DNA of 7,766 nt. It comes from Candidatus Parcubacteria bacterium (lineage in GTDB: Bacteria > Patescibacteriota > Minisyncoccia > Minisyncoccales > Staskawiczbacteraceae). Location: positions 1 through 7,766 of the forward strand of contig JAIFWS010000038.1 in NCBI GenBank assembly GCA_019658985.1. The letters are read 5' to 3'. Of this stretch, positions 1 to 5,943 are shown one piece after another. Positions within the stretch are counted from its first letter, which is position 1; the number at the start of each line of letters is the position of its first letter. Made by a program: the position numbers and the translations under genes. The notes under the pieces were generated by a model. It worked only from the letters and a program-made list of their open reading frames with translations. It made no database searches and had not been told where the DNA came from.

Positions 1-593
1 GGGAGGAAGACCAGGAAACCGGCCGCGCGGGCCGCGACGGATTGCCGGCCCGTTGCGTCCTGCTGTTTTCCTACGCCGACAAATTCAAACACGATTATTT
101 TTTGCAATTTATGAATGACCACAGCCAGCGGCAGAAAACCCAAGACAACCTGGAAATGATGCTCGACTACGGAAATTTACGCACCTGCCGCCGCCGGTTC
201 CTGGTTAATTATTTCAACGAGTCTACTAGCCAGGAAAATTGCCAAAACTGCGACAACTGCAGAGAACAAGCCGCGCCCGCAACGAAGGCGGTCGAGGCCA
301 CCGCTCCCCGCAAAAGATCATACCTGCCGGAAGTCAAACTGCCGCCGCCCGAAAACTTCATCTACGACACTTCCTTATTTGAAAAATTAAAAAAGATCCG
401 GATCCAGGAAGCCCAGCGCTTAAACGTACCTGCCTACATCGTCTTTGGCGACAAAGCCCTCATGGAAATGTCCGCCAAATACCCCAAAACCAACGCCGAC
501 TTCATGAAAATCAACGGCGTCGGCCTCAAAAAACTCTTCGACTTCGGCGAATTATTCATGGCCACCATCCGCGAGCACAAAAAGACGTCTTAG
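1..593 (+). CDS. recQ: ATP-dependent DNA helicase RecQ, C-terminal part (5' end outside the window)
   Basis: RecQ is a 3'-5' DNA helicase acting in recombination and replication-fork repair in the cytoplasm. The reading frame is open from base 3 and begins inside helicase motif VI (QETGRAGRDG), so only the last 196 residues are visible. Numbering from the first visible residue, the zinc-binding module has Cys at 62, 80, 83 and 86, spaced C-x17-C-x2-C-x2-C and close to the E. coli RecQ pattern. An HRDC domain follows at about residues 122-193 (from YDTSLFEKLKKIR to the C-terminus). Only about 35 residues, rich in Ala, Pro and Lys, join these two parts. In E. coli RecQ a winged-helix (RQC) domain of roughly 100 residues sits there, so it appears to be missing. 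The codons upstream of the TTG at base 42 belong to the same protein, so 42 is not a start. The stop is TAG, with a terminator directly after it. The family assignment is very secure. Confidence 0.95.
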   Translation, partial: EEDQETGRAGRDGLPARCVLLFSYADKFKHDYFLQFMNDHSQRQKTQDNLEMMLDYGNLRTCRRRFLVNYFNESTSQENCQNCDNCREQAAPATKAVEATAPRKRSYLPEVKLPPPENFIYDTSLFEKLKKIRIQEAQRLNVPAYIVFGDKALMEMSAKYPKTNADFMKINGVGLKKLFDFGELFMATIREHKKTS

Positions 594-595
594 AA

Positions 596-625
596 AAAAA
601 TACACGATTCAGGTCGTGTATTTTT
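596..625. terminator. Bidirectional intrinsic terminator between recQ and the 665-1336 gene
   Basis: A perfect 12-bp stem (596-607 with 614-625) closes a 6-base loop, ttcagg. The stem is A-rich on the left and T-rich on the right, so each strand gives a hairpin ending in a run of T. It lies three bases after the recQ stop and about 40 bases beyond the end of the convergent gene, so it can serve both. Confidence 0.8.
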
Positions 626-664
626 CAAGATGATAAATAGCGGGTCAAGTAAAATTCCAAAGAG

Positions 665-1336
665 TTAATTGGAAGTGAGTCTGTTGAAAAATTCTGTTTT
701 AAAATTTGCGTCAAAGGCATCAGGCTGTTGAAATACTACGCCAATAACACCATTTTCGGGTTGCAAGATATATAGATCTGCCGGTTCGCCAGAGCGGGAT
801 ATTCCATGATAAACCAGAGCATCTTTTGTAAAATTATTTAATTTAACCGACCCGCTCTTTTTAAGAGAAGTGATTTCCCCCATCATGTTTCCATCCCTAT
901 CCAGATTTTTAACCAAGTGATTGATATATTCTTCAGCAGTCACTTTCCGGACATTCTCCAGGCCGCAATCCCAAACAACCACATTTCCATTTGGACAACC
1001 AACCAATGCATAATCATACATGATAACAAGCGGACCTTTTGGCTTAACTAATCCATTACCATCAACAACAGAAGCCGAAGATTTTTGATAAATGTACAGA
1101 GATCTATAACCTTCTGTATCGATGCCGACTTCTATATCCCAACCAGATGGATACATGCTATTTACAGAATGATAATAATCTTCGGGGAATTCTATTTGCT
1201 TCCAATCAGAAATATTGGACGCTTCATTTAATTTGGTATTTTTCCCCGCAAACAAAAAATAACCACCTACTCCAAGCAGAGCAATAATTACGATTAACGT
1301 TAAAGCGATACTTAAAAATCCTTTTTGTAACTTCAT
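665..1336 (-). CDS. Membrane-anchored hypothetical protein with pilin-like N-terminus
   Basis: Function not recognised. The 223-residue protein starts MKLQKGFLSI and has one hydrophobic segment at about residues 8-30, so the rest probably lies outside the membrane. The KGF followed by a hydrophobic helix resembles the prepilin cleavage region, but the usual Glu at mature position 5 is absent, so a simple anchor is at least as likely. The outer part contains a YPSGW motif near residues 62-66, weakly reminiscent of PsbP-like folds (a guess only). Cys114 and Cys124 lie in a short loop and could form a disulfide outside the cell. The ATG at 1336 is used because the hydrophobic anchor follows at once. 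No Shine-Dalgarno sequence precedes it. A TTGACC (1371-1376, minus strand) could be a -35 element, but no convincing -10 follows. The gene lies downstream of tRNA-Ser(GCU) on the same strand. Confidence 0.8.
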   Translation of the reverse strand: MKLQKGFLSIALTLIVIIALLGVGGYFLFAGKNTKLNEASNISDWKQIEFPEDYYHSVNSMYPSGWDIEVGIDTEGYRSLYIYQKSSASVVDGNGLVKPKGPLVIMYDYALVGCPNGNVVVWDCGLENVRKVTAEEYINHLVKNLDRDGNMMGEITSLKKSGSVKLNNFTKDALVYHGISRSGEPADLYILQPENGVIGVVFQQPDAFDANFKTEFFNRLTSN

Positions 1337-1395
1337 ATATTTTCAATTAAAAACGAGAAATGTGAAATGGGGTCAACCACCATTTTTACATCTAG

Positions 1396-1484
1396 TGGCG
1401 GAGGGGGTGGGATTCGAACCCACAAGACAGCTTGCGCCGTCAGAGTTTAGCAAACTCTTGTAATAACCGTTATACGACCCCTCC
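1396..1484 (-). tRNA. tRNA-Ser(GCU)
   Basis: On the minus strand a full cloverleaf is visible. The acceptor stem GGAGGGG/CCCCTCC has discriminator G and an encoded CCA (1396-1398). The anticodon stem agagt/actct holds the loop ttgctaa, so the anticodon is GCU (1449-1451). A long variable arm gacggc-gcaa-gctgtc is as expected for serine tRNA. The T arm is gtggg-ttcgaat-cccac. It reads AGC and AGU codons. Confidence 0.96.
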
Positions 1485-1495
1485 TTGTAAGCCTA

Positions 1496-1524
1496 ATACT
1501 ATCCCTAAAAACGGCTTCCGTCAA
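1496..1524 (-). promoter_or_regulatory. Sigma-70-type promoter for tRNA-Ser(GCU)
   Basis: Read on the minus strand, TTGACG (1519-1524) is followed by a 17-base spacer and TAGTAT (1496-1501). Five of six bases match the -35 consensus and four of six the -10. Transcription would start near 1489, about five bases before the tRNA 5' end. Confidence 0.6.
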
Positions 1525-1525
1525 T

Positions 1526-1554
1526 TTGATTTAAACGGCAATTTATGGTAAAAA
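1526..1554 (+). promoter_or_regulatory. Candidate promoter for tRNA-Ser(UGA)
   Basis: TTGATT (1526-1531), a 17-base spacer and TAAAAA (1549-1554) match the -35 and -10 consensus at four of six bases each. The predicted start falls at or near base 1561, the first base of the tRNA. Its -35 lies one base away from that of the opposing tRNA-Ser(GCU) promoter. Confidence 0.35.
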
Positions 1555-1560
1555 TCACCC

Positions 1561-1645
1561 GGAGGAGTCGCATAGCGGCTATTGCAACAGTCTTGAAAAC
1601 TGTAACCCCTCACGGGGTTCGTGGGTTCGAGTCCCACCTCCTCCG
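1561..1645 (+). tRNA. tRNA-Ser(UGA)
   Basis: The acceptor stem is GGAGGAG/CTCCTCC with discriminator G at 1645. CCA is not encoded: the next bases are cat. The anticodon stem acagt/actgt holds cttgaaa, giving anticodon UGA (1594-1596). The long variable arm aacccc-tcac-ggggtt and the T arm gtggg-ttcgagt-cccac complete a class II serine tRNA. It reads UCA and, by wobble, other UCN codons. Confidence 0.96.
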
Positions 1646-1650
1646 CATGC

Positions 1651-1685
1651 AAAAATGGCAGAGCCTTGTGCTCTGCCATTTTTTT
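1651..1685 (+). terminator. Intrinsic terminator after tRNA-Ser(UGA)
   Basis: A stem with arms 1651-1664 and 1670-1683 (core atggcagagc/gctctgccat) encloses the 5-base loop cttgt and ends in a run of seven T. It begins five bases after the tRNA 3' end. Confidence 0.88.
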
Positions 1686-1699
1686 AATTAGCACCGTAC

Positions 1700-1724
1700 A
1701 AAAAGAGCCCATAAGGCTCTTTTT
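1700..1724 (-). terminator. Intrinsic terminator of the methyltransferase gene
   Basis: A 10-bp stem (1700-1709 with 1715-1724, aaaaagagcc/ggctcttttt) encloses the loop cataa. It lies 30 bases beyond the stop of the minus-strand gene and has T-runs on both strands. It probably ends that gene and may back up the preceding terminator. Confidence 0.75.
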
Positions 1725-1754
1725 ATCCAGCTGGGGATTTTTATATAAAAGAAA

Positions 1755-2576
1755 TCAACTGATTTTCTCAAATAAATATACAGTTACTACGCGATAATCT
1801 GTCTCTCTAATAGAGAATTGCTCCAAAGGGGAGATATCTAGATAGATATGTTGATTTTCAATCGAACCATCAAATTCCTTTATTTTTTTTAATAACGTTG
1901 GCGTCAGAAGTTCGGAATCATCTTTGTCTTTATAATAAATATATTTAATTGTTTCTTTTAATTTAATTGATTTATATTTAGAAATTTCTTTAATAATTCT
2001 ACTTGAAATATTAAATTCCTCCTCGATGAGTATCATTTTTACTCCGATTGGACTATTTTTATCAATAAAATTAAGCAGCTGTTTCCATCCATTTACATAA
2101 TTAAAAAAGGTATTAATATTTTTAATATCGAGGCCATTTTTGGCATAGGTTTCTACGTTAGTAAAATCACCTTGGATTAGTGTAGTATGGCCTTTTTCAA
2201 TTATTCCTGCGTCTTCAAACTCTTGTGTCTGCTTCCTGCTTTTCTCAAAAATTTCAGGCGAATATTCAATGCCAATAGAATTCTTTACACCATGTAATGC
2301 CGCCATATGATTAACTCTAGCATCTCCCGAACCAGCATCTAAAAATGGTAATTTTGGGTCAAGAAAACCATTTAATATTAAATCGTCAAGGAGTTTATAC
2401 AAAATGAGAGTTTCGGTTGCTAAGAAAGTGCCCACCTCGGTAGTTTTGTAATCTATACCAATTTCATGAATAGATTTAAAACCAGTTTCGTCTTTTTGGT
2501 CGAAAATCTCCCTCAGTTTCCTGTACTCTTTGATTTTCAACCTTTTTTCTGTGGAGGTACTGGGCTGGCTATCCAT
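1755..2576 (-). CDS. Class I SAM-dependent methyltransferase, substrate unknown
   Basis: The 273-residue protein has the Rossmann-type SAM-binding signature. Motif I is FLDAGSGDAR (about residues 78-87), an acidic residue follows the second strand in GIEYSPE (102-108), and QGDF (135-138) marks the next strand. The N-terminal 75 residues are charged and helical and contain no catalytic Cys or NPPY motif. It is therefore unlikely to be a standard DNA adenine or cytosine methylase, and its substrate cannot be told from sequence. The C-terminal third is Lys- and Ile-rich. Base composition is strongly AT-biased compared with infB (one 60-base stretch, 1921-1980, has only 6 G or C), which suggests acquisition from elsewhere. 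The ATG at 2576 has no Shine-Dalgarno. A weak promoter candidate, TTGTAA and TAGAAA with a 17-base spacer (2589-2617, minus strand), would give a very short leader. The methyltransferase fold is fairly sure; the role is not. Confidence 0.82.
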   Translation of the reverse strand: MDSQPSTSTEKRLKIKEYRKLREIFDQKDETGFKSIHEIGIDYKTTEVGTFLATETLILYKLLDDLILNGFLDPKLPFLDAGSGDARVNHMAALHGVKNSIGIEYSPEIFEKSRKQTQEFEDAGIIEKGHTTLIQGDFTNVETYAKNGLDIKNINTFFNYVNGWKQLLNFIDKNSPIGVKMILIEEEFNISSRIIKEISKYKSIKLKETIKYIYYKDKDDSELLTPTLLKKIKEFDGSIENQHIYLDISPLEQFSIRETDYRVVTVYLFEKIS

Positions 2577-2703
2577 GTTTATACATTATTTCTAAAGTGA
2601 TATAAAGGCTCTTACAAGATTTTAAAAACCTCATTACTATAGTGATCTTATAATAAATATTTCTCCCAAGTCAACGTCCCAGTTTAATGTTCTTTAAATA
2701 TAA

Positions 2704-2733
2704 TCTTCATGATTAATCATTTATTCATGAAGA
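2704..2733. repeat. Operator-like inverted repeat with a nested palindrome
   Basis: The arms tcttcatga (2704-2712) and tcatgaaga (2725-2733) pair perfectly over 9 bp across a 12-base loop. Overlapping the left arm and loop is a perfect 12-base palindrome, atgattaatcat (2709-2720). A second inverted pair, tcaacgtc (2671-2678) and gacgttga (2732-2739), partly overlaps the right arm. The repeat lies upstream of the promoter candidate at 2760-2789 and could be a regulator site. There is no T-run to make it a terminator. Confidence 0.45.
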
Positions 2734-2759
2734 CGTTGATAAAATAGCGAGTGAAGCAA

Positions 2760-2789
2760 TTTACATTAAAGGTCGAAGAACCCTACTAT
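2760..2789 (+). promoter_or_regulatory. Candidate promoter of the four-histidine protein gene
   Basis: TTTACA (2760-2765) matches five of six -35 bases. TACTAT (2784-2789) follows after an 18-base spacer and matches four of six -10 bases. Transcription would start near 2796, giving a leader of about 18 bases before the ATG at 2814. This argues against the upstream GTG at 2751. Confidence 0.45.
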
Positions 2790-2813
2790 TCATCTTTAAT
2801 CAATTATATTTAT

Positions 2814-3482
2814 ATGGAAAAAAATGCACAAATTATTACATGGGCGATTGTTGCCCTCGTTGTGGGAGTAGGAATCGGCTGGATGATACCAAAAGCCGCT
2901 TCCCAGGAAATGTCTAATAATAGTCCTGCCGGCGGCATAACTACAAAGCAAGTGGAGCTTAAAACCACGATGCGCAAGCTGTGGGATGATCACGATGTCT
3001 GGACCCGTTCAGCCATCTTATCAATCGCCAATAGTTCCGGCGACAAAGACGCGGTAATACAACGGTTGTTGAAAAATCCGGATGATATTGGAAACGCCGT
3101 AAAGTCATACTATGGTGATGCCGCCGGATCGAAAGTAGCCAGCCTGCTCAAAGATCACTTAAGCATCGCGGCAGAAATAGTCGAAGCTGCAAAAGCCGGC
3201 GATTCTGCAAAACAAAAAAATGCTGAAGACCGGTGGTTTAAAAATGGCGATGATATTGCCGTCGCGCTAAGCCAGGCAAATCCTAATAATTGGAAAGAAC
3301 AGGATCTCAAGGGCATGATGCGTGACCACTTGAACCTGGTCAAACAGGAAGCTGTAGACGTCTTGGGCAAGAAGTGGCCTGCGAGCGTTACAGATTATGA
3401 CAAGATCCACGATCAAACCATGAAAATGGCCGACATGCTCTCTGATGGGATCATCAAGCAATTCCCCGATAAGTTTTCATAA
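2814..3482 (+). CDS. Membrane-anchored helical protein with four conserved-looking Asp-His pairs
   Basis: From the ATG at 2814 the protein has 222 residues. Residues 7-24 form a hydrophobic anchor, followed by a Ser/Gly/Pro-rich linker (about 29-44) and an all-helical domain (about 48-222), probably outside the membrane. The helical part resembles a family of roughly 190-residue proteins seen in Bacillus and relatives, often mislabelled acetylglutamate kinase or glycosyltransferase (recognised from memory). Typical features are RKLWDDH near the start and DGIIKQFP near the end. The only four histidines are H60, H115, H172 and H199, each next to an Asp. NPDDIG and NGDDIA suggest two related halves. 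A four-helix bundle binding a metal or haem is possible but is inference. The frame stays open back to a GTG at 2751, but a promoter candidate lies inside that extension and the anchor follows the ATG. No Shine-Dalgarno is visible. A terminator follows. Confidence 0.85.
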   Translation: MEKNAQIITWAIVALVVGVGIGWMIPKAASQEMSNNSPAGGITTKQVELKTTMRKLWDDHDVWTRSAILSIANSSGDKDAVIQRLLKNPDDIGNAVKSYYGDAAGSKVASLLKDHLSIAAEIVEAAKAGDSAKQKNAEDRWFKNGDDIAVALSQANPNNWKEQDLKGMMRDHLNLVKQEAVDVLGKKWPASVTDYDKIHDQTMKMADMLSDGIIKQFPDKFS

Positions 3483-3490
3483 CAATTAAT

Positions 3491-3525
3491 AACAAAAACC
3501 GGGGCAAGCCCTCGGTTTTTGTTTT
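3491..3525 (+). terminator. Intrinsic terminator after the four-histidine protein gene
   Basis: An outer 11-bp stem (3491-3501 with 3513-3523, aacaaaaaccg/cggtttttgtt) continues into an inner ggg/ccc around the loop caag, with one unpaired T. The right arm is T-rich. It isolates the upstream gene from infB. Confidence 0.85.
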
Positions 3526-3586
3526 ATACATCGAAAGAGTCCAGCCAGCGTATTTTGTATTGAGTTTTGCCTCAAAGTAGTTTAGT

Positions 3587-5194
3587 ATGGATCAATACTT
3601 TAAATCAAAAATGCCAGCTAAAAAAACCATCAAAGAGAATCCTCCTTCACCAAGGCTTCGGAAGGAGAAAGAAAAACCCGCTCCAGCACCGAAAAAAGTA
3701 GTGGAACAGAAATGGCAGCGGCCGCCGGTCGTGGTGGTTTTGGGCCACGTGGACCACGGAAAAAGCTCCCTCCTGGAAGCTATCAAGGATTTTAACATTA
3801 CTAAAAAAGAATCTGGAGGAATCACCCAGCACATCGGAGCCTACGAGGTGGAGTTTAATTCAAAGAAAATTACCTTTATTGATACTCCTGGGCACGAAGC
3901 CTTTTCCGCCATGCGAACCCGCGGGGCCTCGGTTGCTGATATCGCTCTCTTGGTTATCGACGCCGCCCAATCCGTCCAGCCGCAAACCAAAGAAGCCATC
4001 ATGGCCATCAGAAAAGCGGAAATCCCGATGATTGTCGTTTTGAATAAAATCGATTTGCCAACCGCCAATCCCGAAAAAATCAAAGGAGAATTGGCAAAGA
4101 TTGATATCGTTGTGGAATCCATGGGAGGCACAATCCAGTCAGTTGAAGTTTCCGCTAAAGATAAAACCGGCATCGATGAACTGCTTGAAATGATTTTGCT
4201 GGTAACCGAAATGCAGGAGCTGACCGCGGATTTGAAAGTACGGGCCGAAGGCTTGGTAATCGAATCCCGCATGGACAGCATGAAAGGGCCGATTGCCACC
4301 GTGATTGTTGAAAAAGGCGTCCTTACCCCGAAAGATATTATCGCCACCGACTTGGCGATGGCAAAGATAAAATCCATGCATGATTTTTCCGGTAAGTCTC
4401 TGGAAAAAGCTTACCCATCCCAACCCGCTATTGTCCTGGGATTTGAGAAAGTTCCCGGCGTCGGGGAAAAATTTAAAAGCTATGCCACCGCCGACCAAGC
4501 CCTCGACCACTTAAAAACTGAAAGCCAAAAACGGGAACTCAATACCACTGTACTGGACATCGGTCCAGGACAAAAAGTATTGAATATTATTTTGAAAGGA
4601 GACGTGTTCGGCTCGATCGAAGCCATTGAAGGGATGTTAAAAAACCTGCCGCAAGACCAGATCGTCCTGCGGATTTTGAAAACCGAAGTGGGAGACGTCA
4701 ATGAAACCGATGTAAAACTGGCTGAAACCGCCAAAGCGATTATCATTGGTTTTCGCGTAAAAGTCACTCCGGGCGTCATGCACATGATGGCCAAAGATTC
4801 TACTAAGCGCGTCAGGATCAAGACATTTGATATTATTTACGAATTGATCCAGGAAATCCGCAACGGCATGGAAAAGTCCCTGGAGGCAGAAGTAGTCCGT
4901 AAAGATGTGGGCAAGATAAAAGCGCTGATTATCTTCTTTGGAGAAAAAAACCGCCAGATCGTGGGCGGAAAAATCACTGAAGGCGAAATCAAAAAGGGAT
5001 TGAAATTGGATGTGATCCGCGGCGACCAAAAAGTGGGGGCCGGGCGGATTATCAATTTGCAGCGCGATAAGAAAGATATGGATTTGTTGAAAAAAGGAGA
5101 TGAATGCGGAATTTTATTTGAAGGGAATGTCAAAGTAGAACCATCGGATATTCTGCAGGCCTACATCGAAGAAAGACAAAAAGGAGTACTTTAA
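3587..5194 (+). CDS. infB: Translation initiation factor IF-2
   Basis: IF-2 is the GTPase that brings formyl-Met-tRNA to the 30S subunit and promotes 50S joining. The 535-residue protein shows the full functional core: G1 GHVDHGKS (53-60), switch I GGITQHIG (77-84), G3 DTPGHE (99-104), G4 NKID (153-156) and G5 SAK (189-191). A beta-barrel domain II lies at about 215-305 and the IF-2 domain III at about 320-430. The C-terminal tRNA-binding barrel runs from about 440 to the end, with GDECGIL at 504-510. It is much shorter than E. coli IF-2 (about 890 residues): the N-terminal domains are replaced by a 45-residue Lys/Pro-rich tail. G1 ends in Ser where Thr is usual, a conservative change at the magnesium-coordinating residue. 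The start could be ATG 3587 or ATG 3611 (MPAKKT); neither has a Shine-Dalgarno. The last codons contain AAGGAG (5181-5186). rbfA, the expected next gene, is displaced by about 760 bases. Confidence 0.97.
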   Translation: MDQYFKSKMPAKKTIKENPPSPRLRKEKEKPAPAPKKVVEQKWQRPPVVVVLGHVDHGKSSLLEAIKDFNITKKESGGITQHIGAYEVEFNSKKITFIDTPGHEAFSAMRTRGASVADIALLVIDAAQSVQPQTKEAIMAIRKAEIPMIVVLNKIDLPTANPEKIKGELAKIDIVVESMGGTIQSVEVSAKDKTGIDELLEMILLVTEMQELTADLKVRAEGLVIESRMDSMKGPIATVIVEKGVLTPKDIIATDLAMAKIKSMHDFSGKSLEKAYPSQPAIVLGFEKVPGVGEKFKSYATADQALDHLKTESQKRELNTTVLDIGPGQKVLNIILKGDVFGSIEAIEGMLKNLPQDQIVLRILKTEVGDVNETDVKLAETAKAIIIGFRVKVTPGVMHMMAKDSTKRVRIKTFDIIYELIQEIRNGMEKSLEAEVVRKDVGKIKALIIFFGEKNRQIVGGKITEGEIKKGLKLDVIRGDQKVGAGRIINLQRDKKDMDLLKKGDECGILFEGNVKVEPSDILQAYIEERQKGVL

Positions 5195-5210
5195 AAAATG
5201 CAATTCAACA

Positions 5211-5251
5211 GCCCCGCAATCATAACACCAAAAGGTGTGCGATTGCGGGGC
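5211..5251 (-). terminator. Long GC-rich hairpin, probable terminator of the zinc-ribbon gene
   Basis: The arms gccccgcaatc (5211-5221) and gattgcggggc (5241-5251) pair perfectly over 11 bp. After a small internal loop, acacc/ggtgt (5225-5229 with 5234-5238) extends the stem around an aaaa loop. On the minus strand a run of six T appears about 11 bases beyond the hairpin, less tight than in a classical terminator. On the plus strand no T-run follows, so it is a poor terminator for infB. It starts 14 bases beyond the zinc-ribbon gene stop. Confidence 0.6.
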
Positions 5252-5265
5252 CTTGCCTGTGACTC

Positions 5266-5859
5266 TCAGTAGAGCCACCTCCAGATTCGGCGGATCAGAC
5301 CGACCCGCGACTCGGGCACCCGTTGCCCGGCCTTGACCCTTGCCAGGTCACGCTGTAGCCGACTGAACACTTCGTCGGTCTTCAGCTCGATTTCCATTCG
5401 AGCCTCGAAGATCAGATCGGCGATCTGGTCGTCGGTGTCACTGTCCCGGATCGGCGGCGGAGCGTCGTCGAGATCATGCTCCTCGACGAGCGCCGCCCAC
5501 TCCGGCCACTCCGGCTCGTCGGACAGGTACCTCCGCGGCTTCTTCTTTTCCTTCTTCTCGGGCGAGCAGTCGGCGATGTCGAAGTCGAGCCTTCCGGTGT
5601 CGGGCCCCTCGTCCAGATCGACGACTGGATCCTCATCCGGATCGGCCGGCCCGATGGCGGCGACGGTCCCCAGATCCACCGAACTGGGCGGATCTTCATG
5701 GGGGTCGGGACCAGACGCCACGACATCGAGCAGATCGATCTCGATCTCTTCCCCGGCCTCTTCCATAATCGGCACGACGAAACCCACCAAGCTACGCCCG
5801 CAGCTGGTGCAGACCTGGGCTCTGGGGTAGACAGCCCCACACAAACACTGAATCGGCAT
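5266..5859 (-). CDS. GC-rich zinc-ribbon / acidic protein inserted between infB and rbfA
   Basis: Function not recognised. From the ATG at 5859 the protein has 197 residues. The N-terminus is a zinc ribbon with Cys at 5, 7, 17 and 20 (CLCG then CTSCG). An acidic Asp/Pro/Glu-rich middle (about 32-95) contains a duplicated segment, VVASGPDPHEDP (46-57) and VAAIGPADPDEDP (66-78). A Lys-rich patch EKKEKKKPRR (101-110) follows. Then comes a helical region (about 130-180) and a basic aromatic end, RRIWRWLY, that could bind membrane or nucleic acid. The start is set by GGGAG five bases before the ATG; a GTG at 5901 and an ATG at 5874 are in frame upstream but less well placed. GC content is far above its neighbours: bases 5461-5520 have 42 of 60 G or C, against 28 of 60 for 4321-4380 in infB. 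It has its own consensus promoter and a hairpin after the stop. A plus-strand frame through the same DNA is a composition artefact. The gene call is firm; the role is unknown. Confidence 0.82.
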   Translation of the reverse strand: MPIQCLCGAVYPRAQVCTSCGRSLVGFVVPIMEEAGEEIEIDLLDVVASGPDPHEDPPSSVDLGTVAAIGPADPDEDPVVDLDEGPDTGRLDFDIADCSPEKKEKKKPRRYLSDEPEWPEWAALVEEHDLDDAPPPIRDSDTDDQIADLIFEARMEIELKTDEVFSRLQRDLARVKAGQRVPESRVGLIRRIWRWLY

Positions 5860-5914
5860 GGTATCTCCCGCCATTGGACGCGACTGGGGATTTCCAGCCA
5901 CTTTCTTTGCTTAT

Positions 5915-5943
5915 ATTATACTATATAATATTTATATTGTCAA
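5915..5943 (-). promoter_or_regulatory. Perfect consensus sigma-70 promoter of the zinc-ribbon gene
   Basis: On the minus strand TTGACA (5938-5943), a 17-base A/T spacer with one G, and TATAAT (5915-5920) match the consensus exactly in both hexamers and in spacing. The predicted start near 5908 leaves a leader of about 50 bases that contains GGGAG just before the ATG. The -35 hexamer ends nine bases before the rbfA start codon. Confidence 0.88.
5924..5929 (+). promoter_or_regulatory. Candidate -10 element for rbfA
   Basis: TATAAT on the plus strand lies 23 bases before the rbfA ATG. It is the mirror image of the opposing -10 in the inverted repeat atattata-cta-tataatat (5913-5931). No good -35 is visible on this strand, so the assignment is weak. 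Confidence 0.35.

Noticed and set aside
1365..1385. Short inverted repeat aaatgg/ccattt after tRNA-Ser(GCU)
   Set aside because: The stem is only six base pairs with a mismatched core, and it lacks a T-run on the minus strand where a terminator would be needed.
1521..1712. 63-codon minus-strand frame
   Set aside because: It is antisense to tRNA-Ser(UGA) and its terminator. Such frames, with a VGLEPTNPV-like translation, are a common by-product of serine tRNA genes.
2649..2654. Plus-strand TATAAT
   Set aside because: No -35 element lies at a suitable distance, and the nearest gene start is about 160 bases away. In AT-rich DNA this is likely chance.
2751..2813. GTG start giving 21 extra residues on the four-histidine protein
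   Set aside because: The extension holds a promoter candidate, and the hydrophobic anchor directly follows the ATG at 2814.
3592..5133. Several minus-strand frames opposite infB
   Set aside because: They are antisense to a well-conserved gene and show no domain, start signal or promoter of their own.
5198..5272. 24-codon ORF after infB, 11 bases downstream of AAGGAG (5181-5186)
   Set aside because: Its sequence is dictated by the GC-rich hairpin and the spacing is long. It could be a relic of the original downstream gene start, but nothing shows it is translated.
1755..5859. Recoding of UGA as an amino acid, known in some related lineages
   Set aside because: UGA serves as the natural stop of the methyltransferase and zinc-ribbon genes, and no conserved gene has an internal UGA.
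5333..5928. Plus-strand frames through the GC-rich insert
   Set aside because: They are low-complexity Ser/Arg-rich or Pro/Leu-rich translations expected from high-GC antisense DNA. The promoter, ribosome site, zinc ribbon and hairpin all favour the minus strand.
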